Assembly (NCBI GenBank): GCA_963556255.1
Contig: OY744613.1
Coordinates: forward strand, 37,315,555 to 37,379,554
DNA length: 64,000 nucleotides
DNA from: Allolobophora icterica
Taxonomy: Eukaryota; Annelida; Clitellata; Crassiclitellata; Lumbricidae
Reading direction: 5' to 3'
Position numbers and translations under genes: made by a program. Below, piece by piece: positions 12,307 to 23,685 of this stretch. Position 1 is the first letter of the stretch. Every line of letters starts with the position of its first letter. Below the pieces are notes generated by a model. The model worked only from the letters and a program-made list of their open reading frames with translations. It made no database searches and was not told where the DNA came from.

Positions 12307-13220
12307 ATGCAACGCATCTATTTTATCATCCACAGACAGATTCTTTCTCTTTTGCGACGCCATTATAAAATCATACACTTTTGTATCAGAGGTCATAATG
12401 ATGACTAACAGCATGTACAATGTAGGTTTAGCACATTTAGTCCTTGAAATATGGGGCTATAGAACACCCTTGCAGAGGCAACAGCAGTGACAGATCCAGG
12501 GTCGCTTGCGTAGGGGCAAGCGAATGCCAGAGGGGGCGCCATCTTCTGCGGCTCATCGTGCACCAGGTTGGCCTTAGAGGCATCTAGAGACACAAAGTAG
12601 GATGCGGATGATCTGCCCATCGCTCTTATAGCTAAATCTGACTGCTGGCAATAATGTTGCAGTCAGTATAATGAGGCTACATACGGTTCAAAACTGAAAT
12701 CAATGTAAACAGAGTGACTTCTTCCCGGTGACCAAACACACATCAATCGTCTCTTAGCCAGCGGGGAACCAAAGCATCTTCATTATTCATCAGCCTCAAT
12801 TAGGCCAATAGTATCGAATTGCAGAGTGGTCCCGCAACTTCGATATGGTGTGGTAGAAGTTAAAAATGAATAATAATAAAATTATTTTAAACACTGCATT
12901 CAGCACAAATGAAAGAAGGGGAACATAACATATATTTTCTCAGAATATTGAAAACTAGAAACAAAACACTACAATAACGTTTCTTACTTGTTGAATGTAC
13001 CATTAAAGGGTTAAATAAGTTACCAAATATGATCATCGTGCAACTGTAAAAATTAATTAATGATCAATGTGCCAAGCAACTGATGAATATCTTGCCGGTC
13101 ATTAATGGACTGCTGTACAATAAAGAAAGTTACTTGTGGATGTAACTGTAGACCACTTAGATGCACATGCTTAGAGCCCATCCTCTAGCTATGTCTTGTA
13201 CTGATGAAGTGGTGTTAATC

Positions 13221-13739
13221 TTAAACGGTTTGGATTGCATATGAGACGTGGATGATGTCGTGATACTGCTTCATGTGAGTGGCAATGGCCGCCTTCTGTT
13301 TGCTAAGAGCCAGAACTGGATTTGGTGGAGGACGTGTCAAATCTTCCATGGACTTGAACTGAGCCAGTGCTTCCTTCATGCATGCTACTGTTGGCTGTTG
13401 TTCAGTTCCATCCGTGTGATCAGCCAAAGGAGTGTGATGATTAGCAGCTGGTTTTGCAGGATGATCATCTGTTTTTAATCCATTCCAGGCCTTTGGTTGA
13501 TCTGCCAAAGGACTGTGATTAACAGCTGGTTTTGCAGATAGCTTTGCAGGATGATCATCTGTTTTTAGTCCATTCCAAACCTCCGTTTGATCAGCTAAAG
13601 GAGTGTGATTAGCAGGTAGTTTTGCAGGATAATCAGGATAATCATCTGTTTTCAATCCAATCTGGATTGCTGGTGGCAGATTGGCTTGAACAATTGGCCG
13701 ATGCAAAGGACTGACTTCTCTAACATCCCATCGGAAATC
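13221..13739 (-). CDS. LIM gene terminal exon with protein repeat
   Basis: Acceptor ATGTTTAG. 172 codons and TAA. Contains three tandem copies of a module beginning GLKTDD(H/Y)P and ending H(T/S)PLAD, then AQFKSMEDL and a basic C-terminus. Confidence 0.88.
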   Translation of the reverse strand, partial: DFRWDVREVSPLHRPIVQANLPPAIQIGLKTDDYPDYPAKLPANHTPLADQTEVWNGLKTDDHPAKLSAKPAVNHSPLADQPKAWNGLKTDDHPAKPAANHHTPLADHTDGTEQQPTVACMKEALAQFKSMEDLTRPPPNPVLALSKQKAAIATHMKQYHDIIHVSYAIQTV

Positions 13740-16700
13740 CTAAACATATAATAGTTGAATTTCAGACACATAAGTTAAATCCTAAACAGGTTGAAAGAAC
13801 AGGTATTGAAAGACCAAGAGCTGATTTGGAATATGCAGAGATGTTATTAAAAGTTGTTCATATTACTGATAGGATTGTTTCTAATATTGGAATTATTGTG
13901 AAACACTTTGAGGGTAGATACAAGTTGCTTAGAAAGAAATACAAAATAACATTTTATAAATTTCCAAATAATTTGAATAGTGACAAAGTGATCAGATTTA
14001 TGCTTACAAATATTATGTTTAGTTACCAGTTTTAATTGGTCAAAACACCAGTTTTTACTTTGAAGAACATGAAGTCTTTATACAGTTGTAAAGTTATGTC
14101 AAAGACAGTTATACGTTTCAAATAAAGACTGGTTGTTGTTTGTGTTCTCCCAATTGTCAGATGGTTGCAGAGGGATAACTGAACCATGTAACTGTGACAA
14201 GAGCTTGTCTAGTTTCTGGATTGCTGTGTTGTTGGCAAAGCCTTGAGACATGTAATAAATGAATAAGAAACCAAGGTTCATTCATCATGTCCAGTAATTC
14301 ATACGCTACCTTACCTGACCAACGTTTATGAACAGTGTCCACTGTGCAAGACAAGCACATGACTACAGCATATGAATGACCACTGACCACTGTTTCTGCC
14401 ACTTGTGGCTACCTGTGTACTTTAAGTCCTACCTTTTTTGGTAGAGGATAAGGGTTTGCAGACTTTTGCGCCATGGCTTCTAATTCTTTGAACTTGGCCA
14501 GCTGGTTTCGAGTGAAGTCGAGTGGTGCAATGGCAGTCATTTCCTGGCCTCCTCTCTTTCGGAAAAGTTCAGTGTCGTGTGGAACAATTTCTTTGTGCTT
14601 TCTTACCAGTTCCAGAGTATTCTCAGAGCTGGAGCCTGCTTCAGTCGCTGGAAAGCCATTTCCGAGCTGCAGAACCTGGGCCACGGTGTTGCTTATCTTA
14701 GGTGGTCCATCAAGTGCCATTTCAGTTGTAGAACGACCTATTGATGATGTAGACACAACTGGTGCATATGACCAGTGAACAGGAGAGCCATCTGGAGTGT
14801 CCATTAGTTTCCACTGTGTTACCAGTCGCTTTGTTATGCCAACTGGTGGGACATCATCTTCATGTGCTTCGTGATCCACATCTACTCTCTTCTTTTCTTG
14901 TGATTTTACTGAGTCTTTAGATGCTGGACTCATGTTGTTCATGGTTGGCTCTTGTTTGCTGACTGCAGGCAATTTCTCTTCTGGCTTGTCATTTCGCTTC
15001 CCAGGATAGGAAGACAAATGATGTCCAATTTCCTTGTTTTCTGGTAAGCCTCCTTTTGTTGAGGATTTTATGTCCCACACGGGTGGCATTTTCCTCACAG
15101 GTTTTATCTCATTATTTTCCATATGCATGTTTTCCATGTTTTTGAACTTTGCAAAAGCATCAGCAACTGGAAGTATATCATTTTCATCATCTCTGATGAA
15201 AGGTGGAGAAGTTGTGGACTGAGGTGTAGCAAAAGCCTCTTCATCCTGTTTCAAGTGTCTATTGCTTGTCTCTTCTGATTTCAGTTCAAATGGCTACAAT
15301 GCAGATGACATAAAACATTGCTATGAATTTATTTTGTACGTAGCATTATTTGTTGTGTTCTCAGGTGGTCTTGTTTGTTTTCTAAATTTATCTTGCCACA
15401 TTTTATGCAACCAATGATGTGGTGAATACTGTCTTTTGTTATTATTCTAAGAGAGGGGATGGGCTGGAAAGGAGGATAAGTGGCAGTAGAAGAGATTAAG
15501 AATGGGTAATGGAAGGGACGTACAGTATTTCACAAGTTTAACTCAGACAAGCATGTAACCTGTGAAGATTAGGAAAACGTGTTTAGTTTGGTATAGCCTG
15601 GCTTACATGCATCCCGCAGCCCCTTACAGCCCACAGAGGAATAGTATGCAAGTGGAAAGCCATGTCTTAAATTGTCTGAAACAATGCGCATGATTTATTA
15701 TTACTACATTCCACTGAAATGAATGTTGTTAATGGCTGGCTCATGATTTCTGTCACTGAAAGAGCAACATTTTAAATGCTATGGAGATTGTTTTGTTGCT
15801 ACGAGAGTAATGACTGGTCTTGCTTAGGTAAATGGGGACAAAGCTGATTGTCTCTCCAAGCACGAGGTTGTTAAACTGACAGACACACACCCGAGACTTT
15901 CAGTAGCTAGGGTAGCAACAGGGCTGATGCATTGCAGTCAAGAGTAGGCCAGACAAACAATCGTCCTGTTGACATGCAGATACCAGATCAACCATGTTTT
16001 CTCTTGTTAACCCCACACTGAGACAATCCTCTGGCACAGTGGAGGGGGTTGTGAAATCTGATATATCCACAGGATTAATGAATGAAAGTATGGTACTTGG
16101 TGATGAAATGGGTTCTGTAGGGAAAGAAGTGATCTTTATAGAAGACAAGCTCTTAACCCATCCAGTGGTGTCTTTGTTTCCTGAAATCATTACCATGTTG
16201 TCATGAGATGATGCAGAATATTCCATCATTGGCTTTGGGTGTTGAACTTGTACGTCTCGTATCATGGAGCTGCTGCCGATGGGTTTGACTGAGCTGTGAC
16301 AGAAAAACAGTTCTATGTTTTACAGGGAGAAAGTGACACAAGCAGAGGCGGATTAATTCATATTCAACACGTTCGGCTGAACAGAATCCGCACACTTTAG
16401 GGGCCCCATACATGCAAAAGAATTTTTTTAAATATTTTATAATTATTGTTATTTGTTAAGTCTAATAGTAAAAATGAGCAAAAAACTCAGAACAAATTAT
16501 TCAAAACTACTCATTTTAATATGCAAAAATACACAACTTTTGCACAAGTGTGGACCCCTATTGGCATTTCCATTATCAGGCAGATTCATCTCAAAATCAG
16601 CCAGAAATGCTAGTAAGACCTATTTTTACTTGCTTATTAAAATGCTTACTACCTGACCGGAACTCAAGTGCTACATGACGCATTATAAAATGACGTCATT

Positions 16701-19700
16701 TTATTGTGTACACTCTACAGTATATTTTTATTTTCTGTATTGCGCTAGGCCTGCAATTGTGATATTCTTTTACTTTAATATTGTTAAACCATAAAAGATG
16801 TATACTTTAACACGAGACTGGATAAGACCTACTGATATATTGCAAAAAGAAAGAAGGCACAAATTAATAATATAACACGTTTTATGTGTCCTTTTGTTGT
16901 GATTCTGTGCGGCTGGGCCAACAGTTTTACTGAACAGGGCCACCACATTTGTTAATCCGGCCCTGACTGCTGATTCATTGTAATTGTCAATGCAAAAACC
17001 TGTTTTTTTATTGTGTAAAGCAGTCATTAAATGTGATGATGAAATCCAAGACAATCCCACATGTGTTCCTGGACATTGCATGTGTCTATTTGGGAAATTG
17101 TGAATTTTTGCTCACTGTTAAGAATGATGATTTTAACAAGAGTTTTTCTGTAAATGATAAAAAAATGTCATTTAAGCTATAGAACCAGAGAAGCAATAGC
17201 ATACACATCTTCAGTCAGCTGCAGAATCTTTTGTTGTTCTTGGTGTTTTGCTTTCTTTTCTGATTCGATCTGATGGTTAGACGGAATCTCAAATCGAGAC
17301 TTGATATCTGTGATACTTGTGAGAGTCACCTCTACACAGTTTAAAAACAACAGTAGTAGACAAATCGATTTTTACATTAAGCAAAATAGCTAAATCAGTG
17401 GTTCTTAACCGGTGTGTCGCGACACACCAGTGTGTCGCGAATCGACCGGGAGTGTGTCGCGTAAACATGGTGTGTCGTTGGTGTGTCGCGAAAAATTGGT
17501 GTGTCGCGAATTCTCACAGCCTACGTGAGACTGAAAGATATGCACAAGCAATCCTCAAGAACTCAGTTCTGGGCTAAGACGTACTTGTAAAGAAGAACAT
17601 TACAAAACACTGGCGAGCAAAGCAATCAAAGAGTAGGTTTTATTTCATAGTTTCTACTTATATGAGCAAGATTTTTCTCAGCTGATCAACAGAAAGAACA
17701 AAAACGAAACAAACTGGCTAGAGAGAAAAATCTCGGAGCAAAAATCACACTAAATGTTACTGAGTTAAAGTAGAAACCACAAAGGACTCAACATGAACGT
17801 TTTCAATCATTGCAAATGTTAACAATTAAAAATTGTAAGTATATAACTAGTTTAACTTTGACATTTTTAACATTATTCACACACGACGATAGCGTGGTGT
17901 GTCGCCAAATTTGGTTGCAAGTTTAGGTGTGTCGTGTGTCAAAAAAGGTTAAGAACCACTGAGCTAAATTATTTAAGTTTCGTTATACGGTGCAAGTAGT
18001 TTAAAACGAAATGTGTTAATTATTAGCCAAATTTCGTCTAACACATTGTGTGTGGCAGTCGTTATAGAGTACACTTATTCAAACAAACTGCACACAAAAC
18101 TACACAGATTCAAAGGTGTAGCTTTGCACACAAAGTGCTGGTGACCAATCCCTCTTCCAGTGTCAACTACAATCTACAACATGATGGATGATGTCACCAA
18201 TACATACAACATAAAACAATAAGTAAATAAGCTAACGTGAAGGCTTCGCTTCTATCAGCATTGCAATAGTTGAGTGTGCACAAATACACCCGCTGTCAAT
18301 TGTCGCTGCTTGAACTTACTTAAAACCAAAATAAAGTCATGTAAAAGATACTTCAGCACAGAAACTGACAGTCACCAGACTAGACACCACAGTCACAAGA
18401 CAACGTTATGCCTATGCACAGATTCATTAATTCTAAAGATAAACGTAGAAAAAAAATTAATTTTAACGACATTTGGTAGCATTTGACTGAATCCTGATAA
18501 TGTAGAATTGGTCAAAATATTATGTAGACTTTTGAACAGTCAAGCCCTAGGCTAACATGATCTGTGATTAGGTGATGCAATGACAACGTAGAGTCTTTGC
18601 AGGGACAGACAGGTTCAATGAACAACCTGTCCTGCCCAGACGGCCTCAGATGACCTAAGAGACAAGTGGACAGTGTGTGTTTTGGCACCCACAGGGAGTG
18701 CCAATTGGTGATCATAAGTCAATGTGCACTGAGGTACGATGATGGCCGAAGGAGGTCTGCACTTCACTCGGCTGATATCATTGCTGATGCTGAATGCAAT
18801 GCAGACTGCTACTATGAAAATGGTGAACATTGGTGAACTCTAAACATTGACAGTGATTTCACTGGTTTGATTTGGGAGTGTCACTGATGAGTTTATTCTT
18901 GAAGTGGTGCTTTATAAATGTCTGATTACAATTACAAAGGTGTCAAATGTCAACTGTGAATGGTTGGGCTCTATATGTTTGTCACAGCATGTGAGAATTG
19001 ATTAGCGGCTAAGATGTGCTATAGAAGTGTTCAAAATGCAAAAGTACCTTTGTTAATCTCCTGTGCATCTGGCAGACTTGGATGTTTCGCCTCCAGTGCA
19101 CTTGACATTTGAGTTTCAGAAATATCTAGAAAAAACAAATTATTTTAAGTTAAATGTAGAGGAAATTGCTGGAAAGTGAAATATTTGAAGTTGTCACACA
19201 TAGTTTATACTTTAAAATATTGCTGAATGATATTACCAGAGTGCAATTGTAATGCAAACTACACAGTTTTCTGCTATTATGATGTGCCTTACTGTTAAGA
19301 TAAGTATTCATTAGAGTAATAGTTACAATGAAAAGTAGTTCCAGTTCCAGGTAAGACAGTGATGTGCTAATCTGATCTGATTCCGTTATCATATTGCATT
19401 AAAGCATCAGTCGATGGTTGCTTCAAGTGCAATTGAAGTATAAATCAGAATCCATTAGAGAAGCCACATCACTGAATCCAGTAAGAGTCAGAGAAACCAG
19501 AAGTCAAGCTACAGAAGGTAAGCAAGCTCAAGCAAATCAGTCAAATTTCGTTACGAATAACAATAGAGTCAATAAACAGATTATCCTAATTTATTCATTG
19601 AGATAATAGAAGACACCCTCAAGAAAATCAATTCCTAATCAATAAGTTCTATTTTTCAATTGCTACTGCACTTGTAACAGTTTCCAGGCACCAAAGTATC

Positions 19701-20780
19701 TTCCAGATATTTCTCCCTCTGACCAATTCTAAAGTCCTGTGCAAAAATTTATGGACAGTTGGAAACTGCTTGGTAATTATTCTGACTACCGACAGCCAGA
19801 CACTGTTGAGCATCTATTGCTATGCAGTTCATGCTATGACTTACAGAGATGCACATGGGCCACACATGTGACATCTATAGAGACTTTGTTGTAAATTAAA
19901 ACTAAATTCTAGTGAGTTTTATGTGAGTGTTGTGACTTCTCTGCCAAATACTTGACTACAATTGTTTGGCAAGGCCATTGAGAAATAGGACATCTTGTTC
20001 AGTTCCATTGAAAACTAGAACATGCTGTAAACTATCAAAGGTTTTTAGAATTAACAGGATAAAGGTCAAGAAGATCAAAGACATTGATTGAAGAACAAAT
20101 AACCTCGGTTGGTCATTTGTCAATGATACTGTTACACAAGTGGTGGAATTTGGTCCCATTAGCTGAACCTCTCAAATGATAAATTTATCGCCTGTAAAGG
20201 TGATTTTAATTACATGTTCTTCATGATAATGCTCCAGTTAGTAGTCAATTGACTGGAAACAACAGAGCAATAGAGCAAGGAAACGACCAAGCATTGAAAT
20301 GGACTCCATGAAAGAATTTTTACAGCCACAGTGCATGCTTAACAAAGCAGAAAAAGATAAACCAATAACTTAAGCAAAATGCAATCTTGCTTGTCTTGTT
20401 AATTCCATTCATGAAACAGTGCAAATCAGTTCTACTTTGACAGCTGACAGATTATCAGCAAGGAAGCAACTGTAGTCTGCCAAAAATTTATTGATAAATA
20501 CTATTTCTAAGTATTCATATCACCATTATCATCATCATCATTTTATTTTTTTATTCCCCAAGGTACATACATTCCCCTTAGGAGTCAGATACTAAGTAAG
20601 TGAAAATAAGAAATTTTATTATTATTTTTTGTCCTGAGGTATACAGGATCACTCAGGGACTTGAATATTCACTAGTGTATACCTAAACATAACTACTATG
20701 CTGATTGCATTCTTATGATTCCTTTATGAAACATGATCCTAAATAACTCACAGAGTTTTATTATTATTATTGTTGTTGTT

Positions 20781-20828
<48 letters not shown>

Positions 20829-23651
20829 ATTATTATTATCAGTGCAGGTATCTATGCAGAAGGCATCAACTGATGACAAAACCAAGTCGTAATCAGATCG
20901 ACATCCAGAATGTCAGCCTACAGTGACAGAGAGAGAGAGAGACAGCCTATGGTGGATAAGGAATTGGAAAGGTCATAAGGTCTCAGTTGAGACAGAAATA
21001 ACACAAGGGACTGAACAAAACAAGTAAATACAGGGAGAGAATTCCAACAACTGGAGAAACTCGTTCATCCACCATAGTTCTAGCTTTGGCGTTTGGGTAT
21101 GACCAGAGGTAGGCAATCAGATGACTTTGTTGAATAGTGATAAGACTGAGGAATAATAAATGATTTTAAATACTGTGGTTGGCTATGGTGCAATGTTTTA
21201 TAAGCAATGAGTTCCAGTTCAAAGAGATCCTCTGCTAAACAGGAAGCCAATGCAATGACTTAAGTGTAGGGTTATATGCTCATATCTTGATGTATTAGTG
21301 TTGACTAGCCAGAGTTGTGAACCCTCTAGAGCTTCTGTAAATTAGATGTAGTGATACCAGTCAGAAACAAGTTACAGTAATCCAGGCAACTGGAGACCAA
21401 TGCATTTGCCATAGACAAATATCTCTGGTGTATATTGAGACATAAGTACATAGCAGTTATGTTGAGGTAGACTCTAACAGGACGGAAAACGGTCAACTGT
21501 TGGGCCAAGTAATACTGACCTTCATACAAGCAGCAGCCTTGGACAACTACTGACTGCTGAAACATACCTACTGGCTTGCAGTATGCTTCATGACTTTCTG
21601 TCATGCACTGTGAATTTTGTGCTGGTTATCTTGTGATTCCATTATGAAACATGATCCTAAACAACTCACAGATTTCAACGCCTCAAACTCCATCCACTTA
21701 CTTGGCTTATTGTTGACAATATCCAGGAAGTGTGAATTGCAGTAGAGCTGACCATCAATTGAGATGAAGGTGCTGAGGCTGACAGAACAACAAACAGAAA
21801 CAAAGATGAAAATTGAAATCATTAAACTGTGGGTTGGGTTGTGCCTTGGGTTGAGACATGGTCAACAATTCTCTTTTGCTACATTAAGACAAAGTGCTGC
21901 AGTGAGGGCGACAAAGACCATCCTTTGACTCAGCAACTAGACAGCAGAATAGATGCCATTTTAACAATCACACACTAAATCAGACACTAAAAACAGATTT
22001 AATGAAAGGCAAACTGTCCTCAGTCCATAATACCGAAGAAGGCATTGCTTTTGGTATGTTTTCTTAACAATTTTCCAGTGGGCATTGAGTCATATTGTGT
22101 CCAAGTTCCACTATCTCAGTGTTCTTTCAGCCTGCCTTGTGCTTTTGATCACTGATGGTGGAAGAGGCGCACATGAGAAGTGGTGAAGTAACAGCATCAG
22201 TAAAGAAGTAACTTAATTTATAAACTGCTATTCTTACACTGCACTAGAGCTTTTTCAGCAAAGTCATTGGGGGAACACGCCTGATGGTAGGCCATGTCAA
22301 TCACGTAAAAGGTATAATGCTGAAAGGTCAATATTAGCAGTACACTGCAGTTCTTTATAGCACATAAACCTACGTCATGTTAAGTTAATAGCTTTGGGGG
22401 ACATAATACCACTTTGCGTTAAGCAGAATGAATGTAAATGAGTTGACACTGTGTTTGCTGATACAGTGCAGTGTCATGTTGTTGTTCGACTCATGCATTC
22501 AGACCGTAGGGCCATACAGCCATACAGCCATACAGCCACTGAGCTGGAAATGAGAAGCTATTTGACCTGAGCAGACGCTGGCATCTGGAGCACTGGAAGC
22601 ACGTTCGGTGATAGGAACTGTGGTTGGCATTAATCTTCTCCATTTCATACAGACGTTGACCACACTTCTTGCACTTATCACTTCCAGCACCCTGGAAAAT
22701 CATATATGAAACAACTAATTCTGTATTTAAACAGCTGCTTGAATAATTTCAAATTTTTATTTTATATTTGCTGTAAATATACTATAAACGTACCAGTAAT
22801 AATCAGTGGCTGGTGAGCACGGTGTTAAAAATCATGAGTTAATGTTTACCGTAGCTATAACCTGACGTAAGTCGCTGTTGTACCTGAGGTCATAAATGTT
22901 CTGAGCTCTGTTGTTGGCATAGTAAACTGAAGCTTATTAATATGCTTCTGAAGCTGAATTTACGGACATTTCAACAAAGACTGTTTAGTTGCAGGGCATC
23001 AATAAATACTATAAAGAGAGGGAGGGAGGAAGGGACGGGAGACAGGGGGGGAGGAAAAGGGGAGAAGTTGATGTAGATTAAGTGAGGAAGAAGCAGAGGA
23101 ATTGGATATTGGAGAGTGGAGGAGTGATGGGGAAAGAAAATAGAGAGGAGGGAGAGTGGAGGAAAAGCAAGAATGAGAAATGGAAAGCAAACGGCATTTT
23201 ACAAATGTAATAGAGGAATGGGTAGAATGGGGAGCAAAATGGGGAAGGAGAGGGAGAGTAGGGAGAGGAGACACTGAGAGGAAATAGGAGAGTGAGAGGG
23301 AGAATGGGAAGCAACTGAGGATTTTCTCCAGAAAGAACATTTTGGTGAACTAGTGTGTATGATCGATTAGTTGAAAATAAACCTCCTTAGATGGCAAAAC
23401 TCAACATAGCTGACACAAAAAGGAACATAGTTATACAAAGAACTCATTTGACCTATTTGATGGTAGAATTGCCTTTTGAGTTTGCTTCTTGCAAATTCAT
23501 TTTTTATGATGTTGTGCAGGGTATCTCAGACAAGATCACATCTCTTCATTTAAAGTCAACAATGAAGCCACAGGCTAAGGCCATACGGTCGCTAAAGACA
23601 AACGTGTATATATGGTACATAATTATACATACATATACGTAATATATATAC

Positions 23652-23685
<34 letters not shown>

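Larger units (their letters stand above)
11256..13220. other. Convergent intergenic region
   Basis: Between the USP39 stop and the LIM-gene stop. I see both 3' flanks, a fold-back at 12242-12306 and no coding region. A 71-codon reverse frame near 12405-12620 has no family match that I recognise. Confidence 0.6.

Noticed and set aside
22999..23340. Reverse frame of 113 codons rich in Ser, Pro, Leu and Phe
   Set aside because: Translation of a purine-rich low-complexity tract (GGGAGG-type); intronic in the LIM gene.
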